NCBI RefSeq assembly: GCF_029873635.1
Contig: NC_080423.1
Location: forward strand, 100,688,991 to 100,752,990
From: Malania oleifera
Taxonomy: Eukaryota; Streptophyta; Magnoliopsida; Santalales; Ximeniaceae
Length of the DNA: 64,000 nt
Direction: 5' to 3'
Below are positions 32,682 to 45,305 of the stretch, one piece after another. Position 1 is the stretch's first letter, and each line of letters begins with the position of its first letter. The translations under genes were made by a program, and so were the position numbers. Under the pieces are notes generated by a model. The model was not told where the DNA came from. It made no database searches and worked only from the letters and a program-made list of their open reading frames with translations.

Positions 32682-34500
32682 CAATTTCTCTTCAGATCTT
32701 CAGTTAAATCGACGATCAGACACGATATCAGGATCTCAACTTCGATTCTTGTCATTTTAATTGTAGCATATTTTTTATTTGAGGATCATAGGCACCACTC
32801 CAAAGTTAAGGTGAGAAGTACAAATTATGTTTGTTATTTTATAATTTTAACCAATTAAATCCTAGTGTTTAATTATTAAATAGTAGTTTTTGATTATATT
32901 AGATTTTTGGAAATATTCCCAAGATTAAGTTGAACTGTAGGGATTTGATTAAATAGATTTTTGGGAAATATTTTGGACTTAAATTAAACTGCGGGGATTG
33001 ATCATATTGGTGTTTTAATATGTTAGAAATTAAATTTAAATATAGGAAGTGGATCAAACCCGCGTTTTTAGAATTTAACCGGTTAATGGAAGCGTTGTGA
33101 GCCTAGGAATATTAAGATAATTGTAATTTTGGGATTGAGCTGATTGAATTGGGAAAATATGATTTCAGGATTTTGAATTCCGAACGCCGCGAACATGGGT
33201 TTAAAGATTTTAGCAGAGACCCTCTCAGTAAGCATGTAAGGGGAATAAATTATAACATATATTTTTGGAAAAATTAACTGGTTGGAATTAAGTGTATGAA
33301 ATTTTGAATACTATTTATGTTTTGGAAAAACTATGATATTGATATTTTCCCTGTGATCATTATATTATGATTATTAGTTAAAAATTGTATGGCATGAGGA
33401 ATATGAAATAATAGTTTTGTTACGGAGAATGTGGTTGATATTGAAATATGTGATAATAAGAGATACCCAGATATGTTTTTATTCAGAGGTGAAGATAAGG
33501 GAAACCCCGTTTATGTTTTGAATATATGTATATATACGTGATGATATGAAATTTATATACAAATGTGCTTTTACTAAGGAATGATGAAATATGATATACA
33601 TATATGTTTTTACTGGGAAATGATGATATATGAGATATACAACAATGTTTTACAAAAACGATGAAATCAAAAATGCAAATATATTTTATACTTGAAAATT
33701 GAAATGATGATATGTGAAATATGTAGAGTTGTTTTAAACAAAAATGTTGAATAGAGAATTGTACATAAATGATGAGAATTACAAAAATGATGAAATGTGA
33801 ACACAAAAATGTGGAAATGAGAACCCTGATGGACCATAGTATACAGAGCACGATACCGTTGCCAGCATTTGTGATTAGTGCAACCACACATCTTGTACAG
33901 AGTGTGGCGAGATAGTCAATTAGGTCTGTGAAGGGTTGTGTTACCCCCTAGAGTTCGGACCAGGATTGGGTAGGCCAATCGTACTACAGACGCGTTTCCC
34001 GTTTTGATCTAATCGGGTAGGGCAACCGTGGTTAGGTCAAGCCTTCAGGCCGTACAATCTAGTCATGTGAGGTGAATACACGACGATCTGAATATCCACA
34101 GGTTGGTTTCTCATTACAAACGCGATAATATGCAACCATGAGCTACAAACGCAGCGTGTATTATATACTAATGGATGCTCATGAGCTAAAAAATATTTAT
34201 GAAAAGTGAAAAGGGTAATGAGCAGCCATGAGTTACAGACAAGTCGTGCTTTATGCTGGTGGATACTCACGAGCTCGATTATAAAAATGAGAAATGATAT
34301 GAGAAATGAGAGAATATGTATATGATAAGAGAAATGAAAAGGTATGAATATAAAGATGAAATATGAAAGTATAAGTATACGATTATGAGAAAAGATAGCT
34401 TATGAATATGAATATGAGAAGTGATATTAAAGCTTATGAAACTGTGTTTTATATCTATATGATTATGAGTACATATCTATATATTTTTCTCAGATGATAT
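32146..34500 (+). mobile_element. Gypsy LTR E, 3' end missing
   Basis: Starts TGTAACGACTC. Contains an AT-rich start, a hairpin (AATGCTTC at 32399-32406 pairing with GAAGCATT at 32412-32419), CT tracts (32465-32489; 32651-32677), the block 'accactgggttccatta', splice-like signals ('aggataaggtaaac', 'gatttcaggattt' near 33165-33173, 'gcatgtaaggg'), 'gcacgataccgttgcc' (33848) and the stem-loop with one mismatch (34062-34084). The expected 3' part with the GTGTCTCACC block is absent; the sequence joins a reversed LTR end at about 34500-34535. It interrupts the copia pol at its left edge. Confidence 0.82.
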
Positions 34501-34535
34501 AATCATTTAAATGAGTCTATTATAATATAATCAGA

Positions 34536-34994
34536 GAATTTCCCCCAAATCTTCGTGGTAACTTTCAATTGTCGATTCGGGCAATGAACAGCAAGATATC
34601 GTAGAAATAGAGAGTAAGGAGCACAGTTTTAAAGAGAGAGAGAGAGAGAAAAAAAAAAATTTTAGGTTTCTTAATGAAGAAGAAATGACAAATCCTATTT
34701 ATAGGTCGTTGACTCGGCCAACCTCGTTGACGAAATAAAGTCTTCGTTGACGAGTTGCAGAAGGACATTCGTCGATGAAAAAAGGGTTTCGTCAACGAAC
34801 CCTAAGCCTTAAATTTTTGTCGTTCGGGATCTTTTCGTCGACGACGCCTAAACTTCATCAACAAACCATAGAAGAGCATTTGTCGACGAAAATAGGGGAT
34901 TATTTGACGAAGCCTACTGTTTTGCCCTTTTTAAATTCCCTTTCTTCTTTTTTTATTTTTTTATTTTTTATTTTTTGGGTTCGGGTTTCCATAA
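34536..34994 (-). mobile_element. 3' LTR D' of gag-only gypsy element X, truncated
   Basis: Matches the first 450 bases of the 5' LTR D (44655-45101): 'gagaatttccccc', the TATA box CTATAAATAGG (reversed, near 34696) and the GTCGAC-type motif array. It directly follows the polypurine tract of element X, so it is that element's 3' LTR. The downstream part is lost at the junction with LTR E. Confidence 0.8.
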
Positions 34995-35005
34995 TCTCCC
35001 CCCTC
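34995..35005 (-). other. Polypurine tract of element X
   Basis: On the minus strand GAGGGGGGAGA, immediately before the LTR start. It primes plus-strand DNA synthesis. Preceding it is 'cttggggacaaaattttt', typical of the region before a gypsy 3' LTR. Confidence 0.8.
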
Positions 35006-36496
35006 ATAAAAATTTTGTCCCCAAGATTTTGCTAATCGTTCATTTCCACATTTCTACAATTTATTAACTAACTATATCCCACACAATCCAGTATATACCA
35101 CCATGTGAATTTATGCATTATCTACAATTAAATAAAACTATCATTATCTTAAATATAAAGTCGTACCTGCGCCCTTGGCAATATCTGTCTCGGTCGGGAT
35201 CATCATGTACACATATGTTGGACCATTTCCACCTCGGGGTACATGTTGGTTTCCCCAAATTTGATTAGGTGTAGGTGCATTGGGCAGTGGTTCGTTATAG
35301 TTTCTAGCAATATGCCCGGACTTACCACACCTATAGCAGTTGGGACCCACAATTCGGAAATCACCCCTATGCCTCTTATTACATCTACGACATACAAGGT
35401 AAGATGAGTCATCATGATAACCAGGATAACCCCGATCCCTCGCCTCCTGCCTCGAACCCACAGTATCCCTTTCTCCTTTCCACGATCCTTGATTAGCCTC
35501 AGCTCGAAAATTGGGAGGTGCAGGCCGCTTTCTTTGCTCTAACAGCTCTGATTCGCCCTCCAAATCTTCTCCAATATCGAGGCCTTATCCACCAAATTCG
35601 AGAAGTTCTGAACTTAGAACCCCACCACAAGTTCATAGAACATTTGTCTCAGGCCTTTTTCGAACATTCTGGCCTTTCTCACTTTATTTGGGATCATAAA
35701 TGGTGCGAAGCGAGATAGTTCCACAAATTTCATTGCATACTCCCCAACAGTCATATTCCCCTAAGTCAGGTTGGTAATGTGACAACCCATATAATAATGA
35801 GATTTAAATAATAAAGAGAAAGGAAAATGGAAACAGTAAGAGAAGGAGGAAGCCAACTTCGTCGACGAACGCGACATTGCACTTTGGAAGGAATAACCGA
35901 GAGGAATTATTAGGGCCTCGTCAACGAACACAAGGGATTCGTCGACGAGGGTATAGGAGGACCTCGTTGACGAAGACAGGATTTGTCGATAAGGAAATAC
36001 TGAGAGAGGTTTTGAGTAGTCTGAATTTCATCGAAGAGGAGTGGGCTTCGTCAACGAAATTATTGAAGGACTCGTCGACGAGATGACGTGACTGGTCAAC
36101 AAATCCAGTTTTATAAATATCAAAAACCTGGATTTAAATGTCAAAATTTATAAAAATTTCACTCTCTCTCTCTTTCTTCGGCTCCCTCCCCTTCTTCTTT
36201 CGATTTCGGGCCAAATTTTTGCCGGATCAACGATCTGAAGCCACCACGACGCTCCTGGAGAAGTTCTCTACATATTTGCTGGAGCGAATCGTCGGTGGAA
36301 CTCCATTGAAAATCATCCCTGAGTTGAGATAAGGCTTTTTAAGTCAAATTTGATCTTACGACAGTTATAGGAAATGATATTCGCATGAAAATACTGAAGT
36401 TTAGTACTAAGAGTTTTTATTTTCAGGGTATTGTTCAGGAAATCCTACGAGTGTGAGTTCAGAATTTATAGGGGCTTTTCTCAGTTTTCAGGTAAG

Positions 36497-36853
36497 GGAA
36501 TTGTAGACACCCCATTTTTACCCAGACCCAATATTATTATTATATTACTATTATTATTTTCATTTTTAGTTTCATTATTATTATTATTTTTATTAGTATT
36601 TTTATTTATTAGTATTATTGTTCTTATTATTATTTATTTATTTTTGTTATTATTATTTTTTGTTATCATTTTTTAGTATTTTTTATTATTATTTACATTA
36701 TTATTTTAGATATTATGTTATTATTATGGTATTATTTTTATTATTATTACTTTACTATTATTTTGCTTTTCTTGGTTATTATTATTATTATCATTATTTT
36801 TATTATCATTAATATTATTTATTTATTATTATTATTAGTATTTTTATCTTTAC

Positions 36854-36884
<31 letters not shown>

Positions 36885-37009
36885 TATTCTCATTATTATT
36901 AATATTATTTCTCAATTTTCTTTATTATTATTAGTATCTTTATCTTTATTATTACTATTTATTATTTTTCTTTATTTACTTATTATTATTATTAGTATTT
37001 TTGTTTCTC

Positions 37010-37050
<41 letters not shown>

Positions 37051-37203
37051 TATTTATTTATTTTCGTTGCTATTAATATTATTTTTATTATTATTAGAAT
37101 TTTTATCTTTATTAGTACTATTATTATTATTATTATTATTTATTTCTGTTATTATTATTATTATTATTATTATTTTGTTATTATTTTACTTTTTTTTATT
37201 ACC

Positions 37204-37249
<46 letters not shown>

Positions 37250-40200
37250 AATATTAGTTATACTCATAATGATATTTCCAAAAGAAAAATACCATAAAAA
37301 AAAAAAAAAAAAAAATCAAGAAAGGAAAGATATATTAGGGGTTTTTTTTTTTAGAGCCTTTAAAAAGGCTTAGGGGGAGCGCACACAAGGGGGAACCAGC
37401 CAAAGAAAAAAAAAAGACAAAAAAAAAAAAAACCTCCCAGTCTCTCTCTCTCTCTCGGCTTCTTCTTGTTCTCTCTTCGTCTTCCCAGCCTCCATCCTCA
37501 CCCTACATCTCTCAGTCACCCACAAAGTTTTTTCTCAGCCGCCCACGAGTCTCCCCGCCGGCATTGCACCCTCACTCTCGCCGTCGTCATCACTGGCGGT
37601 GCCACCGCAGCAGCCATCTCTGGCGGGCAGTAGCAGAAACCCGCAGACAACTCTCACAACCTCCCTCATCGTCAGCGACCTCACGGCCACACCCTGCGCC
37701 ACCTCACGGCCACACCCTGCTCCACCGACCCAGAACTCCCACTCTCCACACCACGGGCCTGAGATCCCTGCAGCAGCAGCCCCCTGTTGTTTCTCTACGC
37801 CCCAGCTCCAGCCGAGAACAGTGGTCTCGGCCTCCAGGAACTCCGGCCACCCTCTGCACCAGCAGCCGCTGTACCACTCCATCTTCCACAGCAGACCCGA
37901 GAGCCATCTGCTGCCACGCTACCGCCGTCGCCGGTGGTCCACGAACCAGAGCCGTCACGCTGACAGAGCTTGCCACCGCCACACGCCAGAAGGAGCCCGC
38001 CACCGACGCCGTCACCACCGAGCGGCCATCCTTCACGACAGATTAGCCGATTCCCTCCTCCAATCTCTGCTGCAACTCTTCTGCAAACGCCGGAGGTCCT
38101 CCACACTGTCACAGCCCAGCTCCGGCCACTGGTCCCTCCGGCAAGACCCTCTGCCGCTGCAACTCAAGGCCACCGCTTGGACCTATTGCAACGCCAACAA
38201 TCACCCGTGAGCCAGCCATCATCCGGCCATCCCTGCAACCCAGGAACCCTCGGTGAGTCCCCCTTTGCCCCCTGTTGTATCTGCACACACACACACACAT
38301 GAATATATATATATATATAGGTTCAGTTTATAAAGTTGAAATTTTGTTCTTATTTATTTGTATTTTTTTTATGCATGCAGTATATGCACACACACGCTGA
38401 TTGTCATTTATTATTATTTAGTTAAGTTTTATTGTTATTATTATTTGTATATTGTTATTAGTAAATTACTTGTATATTATTATTATTATATTAATTGTAT
38501 TAACGTAATTATATTGATTTTACTTGTGTTGTATTAATTGTTGTATTATTATTATTATAGAATTTTTATTGTAAGAACTTGTTCTAATATTTAAAGTTTA
38601 AATTTTTATCATATTTGTTACATATATAATATTGTGGTAAGACTTTTTAGCTGATATTCATATCGTTTCTTGTTGTATTTATAAATTTATTACTGTCATA
38701 AAATATTAATCGTCAGAGTCTGTGTTTAAAGGTCATATATTTGTATTCGTCGTATATATTAAATATTTAATATTATTGTACAATTGTTGTTGTATTATGT
38801 GTGTATATGTATATATATATATATATGTATTTAATAGGTATCGTATTATTTAGGGTCCAGTATTGATAAGATTATATTTTGAGTCTTTTAATTATGTTTT
38901 ATTATTTATATATTCGGTATGCTTGATTTATTGTTATTATTTAAAGTTTAACTTTTATATTGGTGGTGAGTTAGTTATATTATTTCTTGTTTATATTTAT
39001 CTAGGGTTTGAGATTATTATTTGTTGGGGTAGTTTCAAAGTCTTTTTACGGTAATGTTTATATATACTCTAGGGTTGTTATTGTAAGATTTTAGGATTGT
39101 AGTGTTTACTTTAATAATTAATATATATGCTTTGCTTGTCTTGTTGTTAATATTCATGGTGTAGGGTTTATAACGCGGTAATATTTGTTTAAATGTTGGT
39201 ATTTATGTGTGCATTTTTGTTGTGTTTATGATTGAACGATTATTATTATTTTTGTAGAATTTTTTTTTTTGTCATCTTAACATTCGATGTTTGAACTTTG
39301 TTGTTGATATGATGCTCATCTTGTAGGGTTAGATTTTTGTAATATCTATGGTATATATGATTAATGTTAGTGTGATAGAATTTTTATTGATGTTATATAT
39401 TCATTATATTAATTAGCATTTTTATAATATTGTAAATTTATCATGGTGATAATGTGGCATTACATATTTAAGGGCTTGGTGTTTTATTGACATTATATGT
39501 AAATTAATAATTTTAGTCATATGTATATCGCATATTAGCATATTGGTAAATATTGCATATTTAGCATTTTTGTATTTTCTTTCTAATATTATGTATTTAG
39601 TGATTTAGGGTTTAATGGATATTATATGTTTGGTAAATTAGCATTTTAATCACATGTTTAGCATCAATTATTTTATTTTATTTTTTTTTTAGTATATTAA
39701 TATAGTTAGTATTAATTATTAGTACCCTAGTATTTTTAGTATCAGCTATTTTTAGTATATAAATATGTTTAGTATTAATCATTATTAGAACCTTACTATA
39801 TTTAGCATTAAGTGTCTTTAATATATTAACATATATACGGTATTTAGTTACTTATTCTGACATTCATAATATGTTAGTAGGTAGGTGAGGCTTATTATTC
39901 TATTACCATATATTAAAAACCTCCCATGTTAGTATTTTTCTATAAAATTTTATATATAATTTCAAAATTTCGGGAGTGTATTTTCTTAATTATAATCCCT
40001 ATGATTTTATTGCGGGGGTATGAGCCTTCGGGCTTCACGTACCTTAAGCTCTGAGGGAATATTTGTATATATTTATTTATTTATTCATTTTTCATGTGTG
40101 TTTATTAATTCATAAAAGGAGTAGTTTAAAGACTTATTAAATTAACTTAGAGATAATTTAAAATTAATTAGGTACCGTTCGTAAGAACGGGCGCGTAGGG

Positions 40201-40413
40201 GGTGCTCGTACCTTCCCCTCGCGTAACCGAACTCCCGACCCCAACTCTGGTAATGTAGACCGATTCTACACCTAACGGGGTAGTAATAATGTGTTCTAAC
40301 CGCACTAAAGGTTAGTGGCGACTCCTACACCATGTTTTTCCATGAAAATTTTAAATTGATTTTTAATTTCGCCGCCCGGGGCACACGCGCTCCCGGGACG
40401 TCGCGACAGGAAT
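36497..40413 (+). mobile_element. Nested 3.9-kb solo LTR with duplication GGAAT (Tat/Ogre-like)
   Basis: Insertion 36502-40408 starts TGTAGACACC, ends GTCGCGACA, and is flanked by GGAAT at 36497-36501 and 40409-40413. Parts: an ATT/TTA repeat of about 720 bases (36525-37250), a purine and CT stretch, a C-rich part (37490-38260), a long AT-rich part, then 'accttcccctcgcgtaaccg', 'actcccgaccccaactctgg', 'ggttagtggcgactcc' and 'cgcccggggcacacgcgctc'. The last blocks and the terminus resemble Tat-lineage (Ogre/Retand) LTRs as I remember them. No genes. Orientation is inferred from these marks. Confidence 0.88.
36525..37250. repeat. Long ATT/TTA trinucleotide microsatellite
   Basis: About 725 bases built mainly from TTA units with interruptions. 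It gives spurious hydrophobic open frames (poly-Ile/Leu/Tyr) in every frame. Confidence 0.95.
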
Positions 40414-42340
40414 AAACTAAAGCAGTTATTTTTCATGCAAATTATTATTATTTATGAGAAAAGTTATTTTCAGGAAAGCACGTATTATATTTGTATATTA
40501 CGAGAAAAATGCACATTTGAGAAAATATTGCTATTATGTTGAAATGTATATGTATATATGAGATGCCAGAAATTATGATTTTAGAATACAATGTATGGTT
40601 TTAATACAGCAAATGTGTGGCATGAATATTACTTTACGTGAAATGTATTACGATATGACTTTGTTACGAATGAAGCATGTTTTCAAGAATATGAAATGTT
40701 ACAGTACAAATGATGTTGAAAATACATGATAAATTGATTATTTTCAGAATGATATACATGTATGAAATGATTTCGGCGCGAGACCGTAATTATGTATCAT
40801 TTCGGCGCGTGGCCATATTTATGTATGATTTTGGCGCAAGGTCATATTTATGTATGATTTCGGCACGAGGCTGTAATTATGAAATGTTAGGCGTGAGGCC
40901 GTATTTATGAAACGATCGGCACGAGGCCGTATTTATGAAATGTTCGGCGTGAGGCCGTATTTATGAAATTATGAAAAATGCTATAATATCATATATTATA
41001 TGTTATTAGAACCCTGATGTTAGTTTAGTTCGATTCAAGAGCACGGTACCGTAGCTATATAAATCAAATATCTATGTTCAGACTTGTGCTAACTACCCCA
41101 CGAGGGGGTGGGAGATGGATAGTTGATGTGACTTTTAGTGTCGAGTTGTAGACGTCCACCCGGCAGTCCGGACCAGGGTGTGGCGGGCCCATCGTACTTA
41201 CAGACATTTTTGACTTGGCAGTGGTCGGCCAGCCATTGTTGGGTCCCGCATTCGGGCTCCACAACTCGTCATGGGGGGTAATACATGACATCAGCTAGCT
41301 ATTCATCCTGGGTATGTTTTCAGTATTATCAGTTATAACAGATTTTTTAGGTACGATATGATTTACTAGCAAATATGAAAGTATATGATGATTCAGTATG
41401 TTATGATGAATGTTTATAGATATATGAAATGTATTGTATATGTATAACTACATTAATATTCATGTTGTCACACAGTTGTATTTAGTTTATTTTCCCTTAC
41501 TGAGATGTGTCTCACCCCCAAACTTAATTAATTTTTCAGGAGACCCTGAAAGACCGGTGGGTCGTGGTCGCCGTTGAGTGAGTTGAGCTTCCCTGCAAGA
41601 AGGGTAAGTTTTGATATAGGATTAGGAGATTTTTGTTGTAAGATCCTAAGGTCTATTTTGATGTTTTGGATATTGTATTCAAATACTGTATTTTGGGAAT
41701 GTAGTAGCCTCTGGTATTATGGAATTAATGGTTTGATAGATGTAATTTATTTGTACTGCTGCTTAGGTTTCCGTTGTTTATGTTGGCTATCCCCGCTACC
41801 CACGGGTTCGGGTTGATGTTATTATTATTTATGTTTATTATGTGATAAGTTAAGCAGGACGTTACAGGTAAACTCCTCAACCTTTTATTCTTTCATGGAC
41901 GAAGGGAAGTACCTGTCAAATAATAGCTCCTTGAATCATTCTCAGACCAGTGCCACTTTCACTAACCTATGTCCCTCTAGCAGCTTCACCGAAAGCCACC
42001 AACATTTACCATCACATGTCATCTTAAATGTGGCATAACGGACCTTCTGCTCATCTGTGCAGCCGAGTACTTCCATTATCTCCTCAATTTCCTAAACATA
42101 GTTCTCTGTTGCCACTGGATCAGGTTCTCTCGCAAAAGTCAGGGGGTTCAATCTAATGAATTCCTTGATGCTGCAGCTTTAATCTATAGATGGGCAGTTA
42201 TGCTCTCTAGGTCCTTGCCTCATTTCTTCCCTAACCTGACGGGTTATACCCTTCAGCATCGTGGAGGTATCAAAATCCTACTCACTAGAAGCCTCCGAGT
42301 CATCTCTTCCTTCAACCTTTACATTCTTCCCTCTAGGGTC

Positions 42341-42678
42341 CATCATGAAAATATGATAGAAAAGAACTTAGAATCTCATTATCATAACCTAATCAACACA
42401 ATCGTTAAATTAAAATCCAATATACGTCCAAATTCTCAACTTAAGGACCAGTCCCACAGCTCAGAAACGAAATCATCTAAGGTTGGTCATGGTTTTTCTA
42501 AAACCATCGACTGCTTCAGAAAAATCACAGGAAGTTGTCGACATACTTCCGCCTTTAGGCTACAAGACAAAATCCTATAACTCTCAACACCTAACCTACC
42601 CATTTCCTATCTTCATTGTCATTTGTTCGTATACTCTGGTATTAATCATCCCTAAGTTTGCATAACCTAAAACCTAAT
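42341..42678 (-). other. Leader between primer-binding site and gag of element X
   Basis: Non-coding on the minus strand, about 340 bases, comparable with the leaders of elements A and G. It contains 'ttgtcattt...' pyrimidine stretches but no frame. Confidence 0.6.
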
Positions 42679-42690
42679 GCTCTTATACCA
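42679..42690 (-). other. Primer-binding site of element X
   Basis: On the minus strand TGGTATAAGAGC, one base different from the initiator tRNA-Met complement TGGTATCAGAGC found in element A. It lies three bases from the end of LTR D. Confidence 0.85.
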
Positions 42691-42693
42691 CCT

Positions 42694-45101
42694 TGTGATG
42701 CCCAAACCTACCAAGTAAGGCCTAGATGCCACGTGTTCCATTTACCTATATCTGATACTATAACATTAATTATGTAGTGAAAAAATAAACCTACATCCTT
42801 TATAACATATCAGAGTTCTATATATATATATATAAAGATATTCTCCATCATCCAGTATTCAAATATATACATCTCAGAAAACTCAAACAAAGCCCAAAAA
42901 TATACATCAAAATTCTATACCCTCTCTCTCTCTAAAAAACGCTACGCCGACCTCGAGCTCACTGAGCTCGATAATGTAGAAGTCTTGAAAAATATGAAAT
43001 TCATATCGGGTGAGACACATCTCAGTAAAATGGAATAGATTAATACCAATATGTGGCTATCATGAGGTTTGTGTACAAAATATAATCATCATTTACAAAT
43101 TAATCCAAAATTATGAAATCATGTTCTATCCTTACTTACACACATGTAGCGTATTTTATTAACGAGAGTTTCCCAAGGATTGGGGTGATTACTTGGCCAT
43201 ACAAGTAGCACCCCTCTGCTTTGATATCTTATGCAACCGGATATGGCTACAACTGATGCTTATTAGGACACTTACCTTATTCAGTATGCCCTTGGGTGGG
43301 TAGTTTGTCTCGTATTCACACACATTCACACAATTATTTATCAGTGAAGGTTCCTAATAATAGGGAAGATTACTCGCCCATACAAGTAGCTACCCTCTAC
43401 CCTAATACGTTATGCATCCCGGTATGGCTACATTTGATACCTATCAGAGCACTCGCCTTTCTCAGCAAGCCCTCGGGCAGAGAGTTTATCTTGCCCCAAA
43501 TAAATATAATACTACAATATATAATATATTTATTCTTTACTCTCTATAGGTTATCTCTATAGTACTCATCTCTTCATGATCTCAATTCTCACATTTCTCA
43601 GTATTTCACATCACATAATCTCATTTCACATTTCTCATCTTCTGTCTTCACGTACTCAGTATTCACCAATAATTGACATACACTACTATATAATATTCAC
43701 TGGTTAAATCAACAATTATGCATTTAGAACTCACTTCCTGATGGTTAAACACTGTCATGCTTCCCCCCATGACGGGTTGTGCGGCCCGTAGGCTGGACTT
43801 AACCCTGGTCCGCCCACCAGAGTTAAATCAGTAACAACGTTAGATTGGTTGTTCAAATACTGGTCTAGACTATAGGGGGACTCTACCCTTCTTAGCCCAA
43901 TCGACCATCCCGTCTCCACACTCTCTCTAAGATGCGTGGGTGCACTAGTATTGTGCATACAATAATCCACCGGAGTTCTCAAACCATACATCGCAATTTA
44001 ACATTCACATTCTGCTCTGATTAAGCAATCGCACGAAATATATATTCTCAACGCATTTCAGTATTTCCAACATCTCATAAATATATCATAATATAACACA
44101 ATATATTCACTTTACTCATGCTACACAATTTTAAATAATACGCATAATTATATCATCTAAAATAATAAGCCAACCCATCATCTGTTTTACTGAAAATACA
44201 CGTTAAATTGTCTTCACAATTTATCCGGAAAATCCATTACTTTAATCATTTTATTTTTTGCAAATAATAACTAATAACATAACCTTAGGCTCAAAATCAC
44301 AATTCAAACGGTTGGTTTTTAAAAATCCACGTGATAATCATATATATACACACACACATATAATTTCCATTTTAACCTGTGAAAATTATAAAACTACTAA
44401 CTTAATCTATTCCCTTTACCTAGTTTCCTGAATTACGCGAATAGGGACCCCAAAACAATGCTCGCAATGCTCACCTGAACCCTGATTCAATAACCCTTGT
44501 TTATCAACTCAAATCCAATATTAACAACCATTAAACATCCCCAAGCCCATACACCCCGTTTAAATAATTATATACTAGACAAACAACTCATTTCTACCCT
44601 TACCTCAACTTTGGGGTGGTGCTTGGAAAGACCCTGTTAAAAAATCCATTCCTTTATACTTGTAGAGAATTTCCCCCTAGATCCTCGTGGTATCTTCCGA
44701 TCGTTGATTCAGGTGACAAACGGTGAGATATCGTAGAGGGGTGCGGTTTTAGAGAGAGAAAGGGAGAAATTTTAGGTCTCTTAATGAAGAAGAAATGAGA
44801 AATCCTATTTATAGGTTGTTGACTCGGCCAACCTCGTCGACGAAATGAAGTCTTCATTGACAAGTTACAGAAGGACGTTCGTTGACGAAAGATGGGCTTC
44901 ATCGACGAACCCTAAGTCTTTTATTTCTGTCGTTCGGGCTCTCTTCATCGATGATGCTTGAACTTCATCGACGAACCATAGAAGGGCATTTGTTAACGAA
45001 AACAGGGAATTTGTCAACAAAGCCTACTGTTTTGCCCCTTCTAAATTCCTTTTATTTTTTTCTTATCTGTTTCTTTTATTTTTTTGGTTTGAGTTTCTAC
45101 A
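42694..45101 (-). mobile_element. 5' LTR D of element X
   Basis: Reversed LTR, 2408 bases, from TGTAGAAACT (45101) to GGGCATCACA (42694). It has the GTCGAC-type palindrome variants (44835-45025), TATA box CTATAAATAGG (about 44808-44818), splice-like GTAAGG near 44606, the stem-loop GTCATG/CATGAC (43768-43773 with 43754-43759) and the GTGAGACACATCTCAGTAA block (43009-43027) near its 3' end. Two imperfect 'cccaaggattgggg'/'acaagtagc' blocks (43170-43260 and 43370-43500) form an internal duplication. At 45102 it abuts the copia fragment it inserted into. Confidence 0.85.
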
Positions 45102-45305
45102 AGAAGGTTCACACATATAAGAATGCAACAAATATTTTGACAAAGCCGATTACTACTGAAAAGTTCAAGCATTGTTTGAACTTACTTCATGTCTCCAAGT
45201 GCTAGAAGGGAGATAAACCCAACTGAACGTTCTAAGGTTAAGGTGGAACAATCATATATGTTTTCTAGATTCTCCTAAGAGGCACATAATTGTCAAGGTA
45301 GATAT
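45102..45305 (+). pseudogene. Copia pol C-terminus
   Basis: Plus-strand remnant reading NATNILTKPITTEKFKHCLN, the usual end of copia pol just after RNase H (TADxLTKP motif), then a stop and a non-coding stretch ending 'tgtcaaggtagatattg', the polypurine-type end before the 3' LTR. The rest of the element is missing where LTR D begins. Confidence 0.75.

Larger units (their letters stand above)
35773..41871 (+). mobile_element. Solo gypsy LTR C with duplication GGTAA, itself interrupted
   Basis: LTR 35778-41866, from TGTGACAACCC to GGACGTTACA. Flanks 35773-35777 and 41867-41871 are both GGTAA. Subtracting the nested 3.9-kb insertion leaves about 2177 bases, the same as LTR A. Contents: GTCGAC-type palindrome array (35860-36106), TATA box (about 36113), CT tract (36161-36175), 'accacgacgctcctggagaa', a splice-like series ending TTTTCAGGTAAGG (36486-36498), tandem hairpin units (40773-40960), ACGGTACCGT (41043-41052), the perfect stem-loop (41268-41289), and 'gatgtgtctcaccccc...tttttcagg' (41504-41540). 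Confidence 0.92.
35144..42340 (-). pseudogene. Gypsy gag of element X, split by a nested solo LTR
   Basis: Gag on the minus strand in two pieces: 42340-41867 (start MDPRGKNVK, then IKEFIRLNPLTF and FKELLFDRYFP) and 35777-35144 ([15 protein letters not shown], then RKRPAPPNFRAEANQG and the nucleocapsid LVCRRCNKRHRGDF plus CYRCGKSGHIARNYN). The split is exactly at the solo LTR insertion with duplicated GGTAA. Several in-frame stops occur where element A or G has CAG or TGG. Both Cys boxes have lost their last Cys (Phe and Tyr). After gag only about 140 bases remain before the polypurine tract, so protease, RT, RNase H and integrase are absent: an internal deletion, or a gag-only (TR-GAG-like) element. 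Confidence 0.85.

Noticed and set aside
36431..37297. Long hydrophobic open frames (poly-Ile/Leu/Tyr) resembling membrane proteins
   Set aside because: They are translations of the ATT/TTA microsatellite in several frames at once and have no gene context.
37535..38302. Overlapping open frames of 100-200 residues rich in Pro, Ser, His and Arg on both strands
   Set aside because: The C-rich composition of the large LTR leaves few stops in any frame; there is no recognisable domain, and frames exist on both strands.
40773..40960. CRISPR-like array of about 28-base repeats
   Set aside because: A short tandem repeat inside LTR C with no spacers.
41064..41291. Minus-strand frame of 75 residues, repeated with similar sequence at 50409-50630
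   Set aside because: Both are the antisense and sense of the same conserved LTR block (stem-loop region); similarity reflects LTR homology, not a protein.
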